DNA from: Microbacterium gallinarum
GTDB lineage: Bacteria > Actinomycetota > Actinomycetes > Actinomycetales > Microbacteriaceae
Assembly (NCBI RefSeq): GCF_014837165.1
Contig: NZ_JACSPM010000004.1
Location: 62,001 to 126,000, forward strand
Length of the DNA: 64,000 nucleotides
Direction: 5' to 3'
Part shown: piece after piece, positions 16,586-25,732 of the stretch
Numbering within the stretch: position 1 is the stretch's first letter
How the letters are laid out: each line of letters starts with the position of its first letter
Made by a program: the position numbers and the translations under genes
The notes under the pieces: model-generated
Database searches by the model: none
What the model was told of the DNA's origin: nothing
What the model saw: only the letters and a program-made list of their open reading frames with translations

Positions 16586-18957
16586 GCGAGCTTTCCCGCC
16601 GCCCCGGCGACGGGGTCGTCGGCATCCCGGTTCCGCACGAGAGTGCGACGCTGCACGTGACCGGTGCCGCCGCCTACACCGACGACCTCTCGGTCTCGGC
16701 CGCGGGCGTGCTCACGGCCTGGCCTGTGCAGTCCACCCACGCCCACGCGCTCGTCGACGTCGACACCTCGGGCGCCTACCGGGTGCCGGGTGTCGTGCGC
16801 GTGCTCACGGCGCAGGACGTGCCGGGCGTCAACGACGCCGGCGTGAAGGAGGACGAGCCGCTCTTCCCTCGCGAGGCGATGTACCACGGGCACGCCGTGG
16901 CCTGGGTGCTCGGAGAGACGCCCGAGGCGGCGCGCCTGGGAGCCGCCGCGGTCGCGGTCCAGTACCGCCCGCTGCCGAGCATCCTCACCCTCCCCGAGGC
17001 GATCGCGACGGGCTCGTTCCAGGGCGTGCAGCGCACGGTCGAGCGAGGCGATGCCATGGCGGCGCTCGCCGGGGCCCGGTTCGTGTTCGAGGGTGTGACA
17101 GAGCTCGGCGGCCAGGAGCACTTCTACCTCGAGACGCAGGCCGCGCTCGCGCTGCGCGACTCCGAGGGTCAGTACTTCGTGCAGTCGTCGACGCAGCATC
17201 CCAGCGAGACGCAGGAGATCGTCGCGCACGTGCTGGGCGTGCCGTCGAGTCAGGTGACGGTGCAGACGCTGCGGATGGGCGGGGGGTTCGGCGGCAAGGA
17301 GATGCAGCCGCACGGCCTGGCCGCGATCGCCGCACTCGGCGCGAAGCTCACGGGTCGCCCGGTGCGGCTGCGGCTGAACCGCACGCAGGACATGACGATG
17401 ACCGGGAAGCGGCATCCGTTCCACATCTCGTGGCGCGCCGGCTTCGACGAGGACGGCGGACTGCTGGCGCTCGACGCGACGCTCACGTCCGACGGCGGGT
17501 GGTGCCTCGACCTGTCGGAACCGGTCATGAGCCGGGCTCTCTGCCACATCGACAACGCCTACTGGATCCCGCACGTGCGCGCTCTCGGACGCATCGCCCG
17601 TACGAACAAGCCGTCGAACACCGCCTTCCGCGGCTTCGGCGGCCCCCAGGGCGTCTTCCTGATCGAAGACATACTCGGTCGCGTCGCGCCTCTGCTCGGG
17701 AAGGACCCGATCGACCTCCGGCGGCAGAACCTCTACGGCGAGGGGCAGCTCACGCCCTACGGGCAGCCGGTGAAGGATGCCGCGCGTATGCCTGCCATCT
17801 GGGATCAGCTGCGCGCCGAGAGCGATGTCGACATCCGCCGGGAGCAGGTGTGCGCGTTCAACGACAGCCACGCGCACGTCAAGAGGGCGATCGCGATCAC
17901 GCCGATCAAGTTCGGCATCTCATTCAACTTCACCGCGTTCAACCAGGCCGGCGCTCTCGTGCACGTCTACAAGGACGGCTCGGTGCTCGTGAACCACGGC
18001 GGCACCGAGATGGGCCAGGGGCTCCACACGAAGATGCTGCAGGTCGCCGCGACCGCGCTGGGCCTGCGGCTCGATCAGGTGCGCCTGGCGCCCACACGCA
18101 CCGACAAGGTGCCGAACACCTCCGCGACGGCGGCGTCGGCCGGAGCGGACCTCAACGGCGGTGCCGTCAAGGACGCGTGCGACCAGTTGCGGGCGCGTAT
18201 GACGCCGGTCGCGGCGGGAATGCTGGGAGCGGATGCCGGCGCCGTGCGCTTCGCACAGGGATGGGTCTCCGCGGCGGGCGTCGACACGCGGCTCGCATTC
18301 GCCGAGGTCGCCCGCGAGGCCTACCTGCAACGGGTTCAGCTGTTCGCCGCGGGCTACTACCGCACCGAAGGACTCCACTGGGACGGCGTGCGCATGCAGG
18401 GGTCGCCGTTCAAGTACTTCGCTTACGGAGCGGCCGCCGCCGAAGTCGAGGTGGACGGGTTCACCGGGGCGACGCGGCTGCGCAGGGTCGACATCGTGCA
18501 CGACGTCGGCGACTCGCTCTCGCGCATGATCGACATCGGCCAGATCGAGGGCGGCTTCGTGCAGGGCGTCGGATGGCTGACCCTCGAGGAGCTGCGGTGG
18601 GACACCGGCGACGGTCCGAGCCGCGGACGGCTGCAGACGCAGGCCGCGAGCACGTACAAGCTGCCGAGCTTCTCGGAGATGCCCGAGGAGTTCCACGTGC
18701 GGCTCTTCGAAGACGCCCGCGAAGACGGAGCCGTGTACGGCTCGAAGGCGGTGGGAGAGCCGCCGCTCATGCTGGCGTTCAGCGTCCGGGAGGCGATCCG
18801 CGAAGCTGTGGCCGCGTTCGGGCCGGCCGGGCGCAGCGTGGAGCTCGCGTCGCCGGCGACCCCCGAGGCGGTGTTCTGGGCGATCCGGTCCGCGCAGGCG
18901 GCGGGCGACGCCGTGGAGCCGGGCGCGGCATCGGTCCTCGCCGACGCGCGGCGCTGA
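16582..18957 (+). CDS. xdhB: Xanthine dehydrogenase molybdopterin-binding subunit
   Basis: 791 residues. N-terminal 'HVTGAAAYTDDL' begins the a/b hammerhead domain. Molybdopterin-binding signatures follow: 'QEHFYLETQAAL' near 175, 'MGGGFGGKE' near 232, 'NTAFRGFGGPQG' near 345, and 'GGTEMGQGLHTK' near 474. The C-terminal 'GSKAVGEPPLML' contains the catalytic Glu of xanthine oxidase family enzymes. It hydroxylates hypoxanthine/xanthine to urate with XdhA, feeding the divergent uricase operon. Confidence 0.95.
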   Translation: MSELSRRPGDGVVGIPVPHESATLHVTGAAAYTDDLSVSAAGVLTAWPVQSTHAHALVDVDTSGAYRVPGVVRVLTAQDVPGVNDAGVKEDEPLFPREAMYHGHAVAWVLGETPEAARLGAAAVAVQYRPLPSILTLPEAIATGSFQGVQRTVERGDAMAALAGARFVFEGVTELGGQEHFYLETQAALALRDSEGQYFVQSSTQHPSETQEIVAHVLGVPSSQVTVQTLRMGGGFGGKEMQPHGLAAIAALGAKLTGRPVRLRLNRTQDMTMTGKRHPFHISWRAGFDEDGGLLALDATLTSDGGWCLDLSEPVMSRALCHIDNAYWIPHVRALGRIARTNKPSNTAFRGFGGPQGVFLIEDILGRVAPLLGKDPIDLRRQNLYGEGQLTPYGQPVKDAARMPAIWDQLRAESDVDIRREQVCAFNDSHAHVKRAIAITPIKFGISFNFTAFNQAGALVHVYKDGSVLVNHGGTEMGQGLHTKMLQVAATALGLRLDQVRLAPTRTDKVPNTSATAASAGADLNGGAVKDACDQLRARMTPVAAGMLGADAGAVRFAQGWVSAAGVDTRLAFAEVAREAYLQRVQLFAAGYYRTEGLHWDGVRMQGSPFKYFAYGAAAAEVEVDGFTGATRLRRVDIVHDVGDSLSRMIDIGQIEGGFVQGVGWLTLEELRWDTGDGPSRGRLQTQAASTYKLPSFSEMPEEFHVRLFEDAREDGAVYGSKAVGEPPLMLAFSVREAIREAVAAFGPAGRSVELASPATPEAVFWAIRSAQAAGDAVEPGAASVLADARR

Positions 18958-18969
18958 GGACACTCGGCC

Positions 18970-19803
18970 GTGGACTGGGTCGACGCGCTGCAGCGGCTGC
19001 GTGAATCGCGCACGCCGGCGGTGATCGTGACCCTCGCGATGGTCCGTGGGCACGCGCCTCGCAACGGCGGCGCGAAGCTCATCGTGTCGCCCGATGCCCT
19101 CTTCGGCACCGTCGGCGGTGGGAATCTGGAGGCCACGGCCATCGCGCAGGCGCGCGAGATGCTCGTGACCGGCACCGACGAGCCGCGCCTGCTCACGCTG
19201 ACGCTGAGCGACAGGACGACGACCGAGTACGGCATCCAGTGCTGCGGAGGAGAGGTGACCATGCTGCTCGAACCGGTCCGCGCCACGCCGACGGTGGCGA
19301 TCTTCGGTCTCGGCCACGTCGGGATCGAGCTGGCGCGCATCCTCGGTCGGCACGAACTGGAGCTCGTGCTCGTCGACGCGCGCGCCGAGATGCTGGATCC
19401 GGCGCGCCTGGGTGTGCCCGGCGCGTCGGGCATCCTCGCCGACGCCGTGGCGACCGTGCGCGTGCGGCACGCACCGGTGCCGGAGACGGCCATCGCCGAC
19501 CTGCCGCCGGGCGCGCACGTGCTGGTCATGACCCACGACCACGGCGAGGATCTCGCGATCACGGACCAGGCGCTGCGACGCGACGACCTCGGACCGATCG
19601 GGCTGATCGGCTCGTCGTCCAAGTGGGCGCGCTTCCGCAGCAAGCTCTCCGAGCTCGGCCACACCGAGGCGGATCTCGCCCGAGTGACCACACCGATCGG
19701 CATCCCCGGGATCCGGGGCAAGGCGCCCGCGTCGATCGCCGTCAGCGTCGCGGCGCGCACCCTGCAGCTCATCGAGGCCGCGGCGGTGACCGCGAACCCG
19801 TGA
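18970..19803 (+). CDS. xdhC: XdhC-type molybdenum cofactor insertion/maturation protein
   Basis: 277 residues from a GTG 12 bases after xdhB. The N-terminal XdhC/CoxI domain shows 'VRGHAPRNGGAKLIV' and 'GTVGGGNLEA', with 'GIQCCGGEV' near 95-103. The C-terminal Rossmann domain begins 'VAIFGLGHVGIELARIL'. XdhC binds sulfurated Moco and inserts it into XdhB. It is the last gene of the xdh operon and convergent with the deaminase gene. Confidence 0.93.
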   Translation: MDWVDALQRLRESRTPAVIVTLAMVRGHAPRNGGAKLIVSPDALFGTVGGGNLEATAIAQAREMLVTGTDEPRLLTLTLSDRTTTEYGIQCCGGEVTMLLEPVRATPTVAIFGLGHVGIELARILGRHELELVLVDARAEMLDPARLGVPGASGILADAVATVRVRHAPVPETAIADLPPGAHVLVMTHDHGEDLAITDQALRRDDLGPIGLIGSSSKWARFRSKLSELGHTEADLARVTTPIGIPGIRGKAPASIAVSVAARTLQLIEAAAVTANP

Positions 19804-19813
19804 GCGCGGGCCG

Positions 19814-20332
19814 TCAGTACTCGATGCGCCGGTCGTTGCGACCCCACGCGACGAACGGCGCGGTGTGCCCGTCGGCGGGCAGCCCGATGCGCTCGACCGG
19901 GAGGATCGCCCGGTCGTCTGGCATGCCGTCGAAGTACCGGTAGAAGCGGGCGTCGTCGAACCCGGCCGCAGCGGCGTCGTTGCGGTCGGCGGCGAAGTAC
20001 ACCCGGTCGATGCGCGCCCACAGCGCCGTCGCGAGACACATCGGGCAGGGCTCGCAGCTCGCGTACAGGGTCGCTCCGGAGAGGTCGAACGTGCCGAGCC
20101 CCTGACAGGCGCGACGGATCGCGACGACCTCGGCATGCGCCGACGGGTCGAGGTCGGCCGTCACCCGGTTGACGCCTTCGAAAGCCTGGCCGCCGCGGGC
20201 GACGACGACGGCTCCGAACGGACCCCCGGACTCGCCGGCGTTGGCGGTTGCGATGTCGACGGCGCGCGCCAGGAGGTCAGCGGCCTCCGGCGACGGCCCT
20301 ATGGGCGAAGGCATGCCTCGACCGTACGCCAC
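19814..20332 (-). CDS. Guanine deaminase-like nucleoside/nucleobase deaminase
   Basis: 172 residues; cytidine-deaminase-superfamily zinc enzyme. The active site is 'HAEVVAIRRAC' (zinc His and proton-shuttling Glu) and 'CEPCPMCLATALW' (two zinc Cys). The C-terminal 'ARFYRYF' region and the purine context fit a GuaD-type enzyme making xanthine from guanine, which would feed XdhAB. The start is uncertain: GTG 20332 or ATG 20314, neither with a clear RBS. It is convergent with xdhC. Confidence 0.82.
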   Translation of the reverse strand: MAYGRGMPSPIGPSPEAADLLARAVDIATANAGESGGPFGAVVVARGGQAFEGVNRVTADLDPSAHAEVVAIRRACQGLGTFDLSGATLYASCEPCPMCLATALWARIDRVYFAADRNDAAAAGFDDARFYRYFDGMPDDRAILPVERIGLPADGHTAPFVAWGRNDRRIEY

Positions 20333-20376
20333 ACGGCGGGAATGCGGCGCGACCGCACGCCGACGTCCCGCGACGA

Positions 20377-20414
20377 CGCAGGGTCCCGCCGGCCGAAGCG
20401 GACGAGACCCTGCG
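20377..20414 (-). terminator. Hairpin after the subtilase gene
   Basis: CGCAGGGTC (20377-20385) pairs perfectly with GACCCTGCG (20406-20414), and the inner arms CCGC/GCGG can pair further. It lies just beyond the subtilase stop at 20429. There is no clear T-run, so efficiency is unknown. Confidence 0.5.
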
Positions 20415-20428
20415 TGTGCTGTCGGGCG

Positions 20429-23400
20429 TCAGCGACCCTTGGCCGGCGTCGCCTGGAACGCCTTCACGATCTCCTGCGAGAAGGTGTTGCCCGCGGCATC
20501 CGTCGCCGTCACCCGAAGGTCGACCCAGCCGCCCTTGTCGGACACCGGAACCTGCGCGGCGTAGCCGCTGACCCACGCGCGTGAATCGACGAAGATGCCG
20601 CCGCTGTGCTCGACCGCACCCGCGGGGGCATCGGTCTCGGCCGGCTTCAGCACGACCGGCTTCCACTCACCGTCTGCCGTGCGGTACTCGAGCGTCGCCG
20701 TGGTGATCGCGCCCGAGGGAGCGCTGCCCGCGACGTGACCGAGCTCGAGACCAAGCGAGACGCCCGCTCCCTTGCGCCGGCCTTCGCCCACCATGTTGTC
20801 CTCGTTGACGTCGACGTCGTAGAACGCCTGGATCATCGGCAGCAGTCGGTAGTCCCAGTCGCCGAGCTTGCCTGCGGAACGGAACGTCCAGTCGCTGACC
20901 GTCTTGGTGGAGCCCGCGAGGTGGGTGCCGGGGTGGGTCGCGGTGCTCACCACGCGCCACTCCTGCTCACCGTCGGGGAGGTCGAACAGGTTCGCTCCCT
21001 GGTGCTCGGTCTGCCTGACCAGCTCGCCGTCGATGTAGACGTCGGTGAGCTGCTGGACCGTCGAGTCGGGCATCCAGGTGTCGAAGGTGCCGGTGTGATC
21101 GGCGTTGCCGCCGTCGGCCCAGCTCGGCACATTGATCTGCACGTAGTCCGACACGCGGTAGGGGACCCAGAAGCCGGTGGCGACGTACGGGCGGACGATT
21201 CCGCCGAAGTACTCCTCCGTCGAACGCTGGCCTCCGTCGTAGGTGCGCAGCTTGTCGCGGATCTCCCACATCACCGACGTGACGGCCACCCACTGGTTCC
21301 ACCGCAGGTTGTCGGTGTTGATCCACTCCTCGCGGTCCGTGCCGCGCTTGGCGCGGAACGGGAACCCGTTGCCGTACTCGGCGCCGGGGACGAAGTCGTA
21401 GCGGAACTCGGCGACCTCCTCCTCCTGGCCGTGGTAGCGGGTGTCGATGCGGGCGAGGTCCTTCGACGAGTGCGTGTAGGCGAGGTCCGTGGGGATCTCT
21501 CCGTCGCCCCACTCGGCGATGTCGTAGACCACGTCGGTGTCGGGTACGCCGACCGCCGACAGCGTGATCTTCTTCTTGCCGCCGAGCTGCTCGATGAGCT
21601 TGCGTCCCTCGACGCCGCTGATGCCCGCGACCGGGATCGTGGCATCCGAGTAGTCGGTCTCTGAGCCGGCCCACGCGTTGAACTCGCGGTCCTCGTTGTT
21701 CGCCACGATGATGAGCTTGGCCCCGGCCTGGGTCGCGTTGGCCACCTGCTGCGACACGGAGAGATCAGTCCCGCGGGTCACGACGGCGATCTTGCCCTTC
21801 ACGCCCGCCGCGGCGAGCTCGCCCGGCGTTCCCGATCCCGCGTCGACGGCGGTCGCGGTGAACGAGCCGTCGAGGAGCTTCGAGCCACCCAGCACGATGA
21901 GATCGAGGGGGTTCTTCTTCCCCTGGCTCAGCGTGAGCAGCGGGGTCTGCAGCCGCCAGCGCACGGTGAAGTCGAAGTCGGCGTCGTCGACCTTCATGGG
22001 CTGGGCCCACATCTCGTCGGTCCACACCGGCATCATCGCGCTGACGAAGAAGTCGTCGACCTTCATCTCGAGGCGCTGGAACACCGGCTCCAGGCCCTTC
22101 ACTCCGACGTCGACCGAGACCTTCTCCGCGGTGCGGGCGTCGAGCTCGACGGTCGTGTCCTGCTCCAGCGTGAGCGTCGGCTCGCCCACCATCACGGTGG
22201 CGAGCGTGTCGGGCGTGCGGAGGATGTCGAGGTACGAGACGACCGAGTAGTCGCCCTTCATCAGGCGCAGCGTGGTCTCGCCGCTCACGAAGATGGGCTC
22301 GGCGAACCTCGTCGCGGGGTTCCACAGGTACGCGTACGTGTCCATCGGGTTGCCGTCGAAGTCCTTCGCCGACAGCGTGAGGTTGTAGCGCTCGGCCTCG
22401 GCGATCGTGCCCAGAGCGGTGCGCACGACGGGCTCGCCGTCCACGGAGCCGATGAGCGCCCCGGACAGCTGCCGGCCCGCCGGCACCTTCGCGGGGTCGA
22501 CGGTCATCGTCACCGAGGCCGTGCCGCCCGCGGGAATGGTGAGTGTCTGCGCGTCGATCGTGAGCGCGTCGAGGGCGGCGCGGGCCGACAACGGGCCGGG
22601 ACCCACCTCACCACCGGGCGTGGTGTCGGCGAGCGTCGGCTCGAGGGTCACGACCATCTCGGCGTCGGTGCGGTTGGTGTACTCGACCGTGCGCTCGACC
22701 GGAGTCGGCTCCTCGCCCCAGGCGAGCATGCCGAAGTCACCCGAACCGGAGGCGACGATCGGCGCGTTGAGCGCGGCGTCGATGTCGATGACGCCCGAGC
22801 CGCCGGCGTACGCCGAGAACCCGAAGTCGCGCGCGGTGCTCGCGAGCGCCGCCTTGAGCTGCTCGGTCGTGTACTCCGGGTGCGCGCCGAGCAGGATCGC
22901 CGCGGCGCCGGCGACGTGCGGCGTCGCCATCGACGTGCCGCTCATCGCGACGTACGCGCCCTCGCCGCCGCTGTCGGCCGAGCGAGCGGCCGTGACGTCG
23001 GCGCCCGGTCCGGACACGTTGGGCTTGAGAGCGCCCGACCGAGAGAGCGGACCTTGGCTCGAGAAGTACGACATCCCGCCGCTCGGGTCGTCGACCGACC
23101 CCACGGTGAACGCCTGCTCGGCTGAGCCGGGGGCGCCGATCGTCTCGGGTGCGCCGTTGTTGCCCGCAGCGACCACGAACAGCGCGCCGGTCTCCTGGGC
23201 GATGCGGTTGAGCGACTCGGCCATGAGGTCTTTGCCGTCGGAGGCCTCCATCGACCCCAGGCTCATCGAGACGATCGGGGCGTTCTGACCGGCCCATTCC
23301 ATCGCCTCGATGATCCACGAGTCCTGGCCGTAGCCGTCGGCGCCGAGCACCTTGCCCACGAGCAGGTCCGCGCCGTCGGCGACGCCGCGGTGCAGGCCGT

Positions 23401-24280
23401 CGCTCGCGGCGCCCGTGCCGGCGATCGTCGACGCGACATGCGTGCCGTGGCCGTTCGGGTCGCTGTCGACCTCCTCGCCCGGCACGAAGCTCCGCGAGCC
23501 GGAGAGCACGCGTCCCTGCAGGTCGGGGTGCGTGTCGTCGTAGCCGGTGTCGAGCACGGCCACCGTCGCGCCCTCGCCGGTGTGACCGGCCGCCCACGCG
23601 GACGGTGCGCCGACGAAGGGCACGCTCGAGTCGAGCGTCGCCTCGACCTTGCCGTCGAGGTGAATGGCCTCGATGCCGCCCGCGAGCTGGGGAGTCGCGG
23701 AGAAGGCGCGCGCGGTCGGCGCCGTCAGCGTCTTCCACGCGGCGGCGGTCGACTCGTGGCCGAGCGTGGCCGCGGCACCGCCGATGCTGGCGAGCTCGGT
23801 CTGCACCTCCAGCCCGGGGAGCGGCGCGGCGAAGGTGCGCGGGGATGCGGCATCCTGTTCCACGATGATCGGGGTCGCGTCGACCGAGGCGTCGTCGTAC
23901 CCGAAGTCGATCAGCTTCGTGACGTTGAAGAGGTCCTGGTCGAGCGCGCCCGAGGCCAGGTACGGGAGCGCGGCGTCGGGGACGACGTGGAGCTCTCCGC
24001 CCGCATCGTAGGTGCGCACACCTGCGCCATCGACGGCGGTGTCGATGCTGACGGTGTGCGTGCCGTCGCTGAGGTCGGTCACGGTCACGCGGTCACCGGT
24101 GATCAGCGTGACGGTGGACGAGCTGCCGGCGACCGCGTCAGGGGTGGGGGGACCGTCGACGTTCGAGGTCGCGGTCGCCGGCAGAGTGGCGAGGCCGATG
24201 CCGGCGATGCCGATCGCCAGACCGCTTGTGGCGGCGACGATCGGACGCAGACGGCGGCCGATGGGTGGGGGATTGGACAT
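20429..24280 (-). CDS. Large secreted S8 subtilisin-like serine protease with PA domain
   Basis: 1283 residues. The ATG at 24280 is preceded by GAGAGG at good spacing; a further in-frame ATG upstream lacks it. A signal peptide (about 1-45) and an inhibitor-like propeptide precede the S8 domain. The catalytic triad is in 'AVLDTGYDDTHPDL' (Asp near 242), 'GHGTHVASTIAG' (His near 278) and 'GTSMATPHVAG' (Ser near 448). A PA-like domain (about 790-895; 'GKIAVVTRGTDLSVSQQV') lies well after the catalytic domain. The rest looks like beta-sandwich domains. It is predicted to be an exported protease; substrates are unknown. It is divergent from a regulator gene 79 bp away. Confidence 0.93.
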   Translation of the reverse strand: MSNPPPIGRRLRPIVAATSGLAIGIAGIGLATLPATATSNVDGPPTPDAVAGSSSTVTLITGDRVTVTDLSDGTHTVSIDTAVDGAGVRTYDAGGELHVVPDAALPYLASGALDQDLFNVTKLIDFGYDDASVDATPIIVEQDAASPRTFAAPLPGLEVQTELASIGGAAATLGHESTAAAWKTLTAPTARAFSATPQLAGGIEAIHLDGKVEATLDSSVPFVGAPSAWAAGHTGEGATVAVLDTGYDDTHPDLQGRVLSGSRSFVPGEEVDSDPNGHGTHVASTIAGTGAASDGLHRGVADGADLLVGKVLGADGYGQDSWIIEAMEWAGQNAPIVSMSLGSMEASDGKDLMAESLNRIAQETGALFVVAAGNNGAPETIGAPGSAEQAFTVGSVDDPSGGMSYFSSQGPLSRSGALKPNVSGPGADVTAARSADSGGEGAYVAMSGTSMATPHVAGAAAILLGAHPEYTTEQLKAALASTARDFGFSAYAGGSGVIDIDAALNAPIVASGSGDFGMLAWGEEPTPVERTVEYTNRTDAEMVVTLEPTLADTTPGGEVGPGPLSARAALDALTIDAQTLTIPAGGTASVTMTVDPAKVPAGRQLSGALIGSVDGEPVVRTALGTIAEAERYNLTLSAKDFDGNPMDTYAYLWNPATRFAEPIFVSGETTLRLMKGDYSVVSYLDILRTPDTLATVMVGEPTLTLEQDTTVELDARTAEKVSVDVGVKGLEPVFQRLEMKVDDFFVSAMMPVWTDEMWAQPMKVDDADFDFTVRWRLQTPLLTLSQGKKNPLDLIVLGGSKLLDGSFTATAVDAGSGTPGELAAAGVKGKIAVVTRGTDLSVSQQVANATQAGAKLIIVANNEDREFNAWAGSETDYSDATIPVAGISGVEGRKLIEQLGGKKKITLSAVGVPDTDVVYDIAEWGDGEIPTDLAYTHSSKDLARIDTRYHGQEEEVAEFRYDFVPGAEYGNGFPFRAKRGTDREEWINTDNLRWNQWVAVTSVMWEIRDKLRTYDGGQRSTEEYFGGIVRPYVATGFWVPYRVSDYVQINVPSWADGGNADHTGTFDTWMPDSTVQQLTDVYIDGELVRQTEHQGANLFDLPDGEQEWRVVSTATHPGTHLAGSTKTVSDWTFRSAGKLGDWDYRLLPMIQAFYDVDVNEDNMVGEGRRKGAGVSLGLELGHVAGSAPSGAITTATLEYRTADGEWKPVVLKPAETDAPAGAVEHSGGIFVDSRAWVSGYAAQVPVSDKGGWVDLRVTATDAAGNTFSQEIVKAFQATPAKGR

Positions 24281-24359
24281 GCGTGAACCTCTCGGGGGGT
24301 AGGGGATCTGCAAACGAAGCTCTCATGCGCGGCGCGTACAGTGGTGGCGGAGAAATGCC

Positions 24360-25376
24360 ATGGCCACCATCCGCCACAGCCGGTGGGTGAAGATGGCCGG
24401 TGTGGAGAAGGTGACCGTGCTCGACGCACTGGGTCTCGATGAGGAGCACACCGCCGTCTACCGGTGGATCCTTCAGCAGACGTCGGCCTCTGCGCCCGAA
24501 GTCGCCGAGGCGCTGGGCATGTCGCTGCCGCGCGTTCGTCCGATCGTGGCCCAGCTCGAGCGGCTGGGTCTGGTGGCACGCAAGGCCGCGCGCAGCGACC
24601 GGTACGTCGCCTCACCGCCGACGACGGCGTTGCGTCCGCTGCTGCTCGAGCGCGAGCGCGGGTTGACGCGTGCGCACGAAGCGCTCATCGAGCTGAGCGA
24701 CCTGTACCGCCGCTCGGCCGAGCAGCGCAGCGTCGCCGATGTCGTCGACGTCGTGATCGGCGACGACGCCGTGCGGCAGCGCGTCGCGCAGCTGCAGGCG
24801 GCGTCGACCGAGCAGGTGCGTGTGCTCGTCCTGCATGAGGTCGCGCTCGTCAGCGGCGAGGAGAACATCGAGGAGGATCGCGCCCTCGCGCGCGGGGTGC
24901 GGTACCGCGTGATCGTCGAGAGCGCCGTGCTCGAGCGGCCCGGATTCCTCACCGCCGCGCGAGAGATGGCGCAGATCGGCGAGGAGATCCGGGTGCTCCC
25001 GACCCTTCCGACGCGCATGTTCATCGTCGACGATCAGATGGCCCTCGTGCCCATGCACGCGCAGGGCGACGACGAGGGCTTCGGCGCTCTGCTCATCCAT
25101 CCGAGCGGGCTCCTCGATCTCGTGATCGCGATCTTCGAGGAGTACTGGAGCCACGCCACCGCGTTCCTCCCCGTCGCCGAGGTGCCCACCACCGAGGAGG
25201 TCGACCGAGACCTGCTGCGGCTGCTCCTGTTGGGGGTGACGGATGCCGCGGCCGCGACGCAGCTCGGAATCTCGCTGCGCACGGTCCAGCGCCGGGTGTC
25301 GGACCTCATGGAGATCGCGGGTGTGACGACCCGCATGCAGCTCGGCGCGGAGGCCGTGCGCAGGTCATGGGTCTGA
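24360..25376 (+). CDS. TrmB-like N-terminal, LuxR-like C-terminal HTH transcriptional regulator
   Basis: 338 residues. The N-terminal winged helix (about 20-85, 'SAPEVAEALGMSLPRVRPIV') resembles TrmB/MarR-type domains. A central ~150-residue region ('IGDDAVRQRVAQLQ', 'MFIVDDQMALVPM') resembles the PLD-like effector part of TrmB proteins. A second HTH sits at the C-terminus ('AAATQLGISLRTVQRRVSDL'). It therefore has two DNA-binding domains around a sensor domain. It is divergent from the subtilase gene and is the obvious candidate to control it. The ligand is unknown; an ATG at 24393 is an alternative start. Confidence 0.75.
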   Translation: MATIRHSRWVKMAGVEKVTVLDALGLDEEHTAVYRWILQQTSASAPEVAEALGMSLPRVRPIVAQLERLGLVARKAARSDRYVASPPTTALRPLLLERERGLTRAHEALIELSDLYRRSAEQRSVADVVDVVIGDDAVRQRVAQLQAASTEQVRVLVLHEVALVSGEENIEEDRALARGVRYRVIVESAVLERPGFLTAAREMAQIGEEIRVLPTLPTRMFIVDDQMALVPMHAQGDDEGFGALLIHPSGLLDLVIAIFEEYWSHATAFLPVAEVPTTEEVDRDLLRLLLLGVTDAAAATQLGISLRTVQRRVSDLMEIAGVTTRMQLGAEAVRRSWV

Positions 25377-25405
25377 GCGCTGTGCGGGCTGGGTCGCTTG
25401 CGGGG

Positions 25406-25732
25406 TCAGTCCGCGTGCGTGTTGAACCAGGTCCGGCGCTGTGCGGCCTCGCTGTCGCTCTCGGCCGGGTCTGACGTGTCGTGCTCGACGAGCCGGCCGT
25501 CCTCGTCGAGGGGCACGAACCGCAGGCACGTCGGGCACAGGGCGCGGCCGTCGGGGAACCCGTCGGGAAGGGTCGCGGCGGGCACGCCGGGCGCGCCCGA
25601 CCCTGAGCAGCGTGGCGGGTCGGCCGCGGCATCCGCCCACATGATCGTCCGGTGGCGATGCAGCCCCGGATGGTCCAGGTGACGCGTGCAGCGACGACCC
25701 TGGTTGCGGCTCGTGCAGAACCGCACCGTCAC
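25406..25732 (-). CDS. Small Cys/His-containing protein, unknown function
   Basis: 108 residues from a GTG that overlaps the MFS transporter stop (GTGA), so the two are probably co-translated. Cys and His are spread along the chain: 'FCTSRNQGRRCTRHLDH', 'RCSGSG' and 'LCPTCLRFV', compatible with one or two zinc sites. The C-terminus is acidic/polar ('SDSEAAQRRTWFNTHAD'). I do not recognise a family. Support comes from the coupled start, codon pattern and clean frame. Confidence 0.6.
   Translation of the reverse strand: MTVRFCTSRNQGRRCTRHLDHPGLHRHRTIMWADAAADPPRCSGSGAPGVPAATLPDGFPDGRALCPTCLRFVPLDEDGRLVEHDTSDPAESDSEAAQRRTWFNTHAD

Noticed and set aside
17920-20136. A 738-codon minus-strand open frame across xdhB, xdhC and the deaminase gene
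   Set aside because: It crosses several motif-bearing genes and shows no recognisable domain; typical high-GC shadow.
25406-25732. The small Cys/His protein as a known zinc-finger regulator
   Set aside because: The Cys/His spacing does not match a family I can name, so it was left as unknown.
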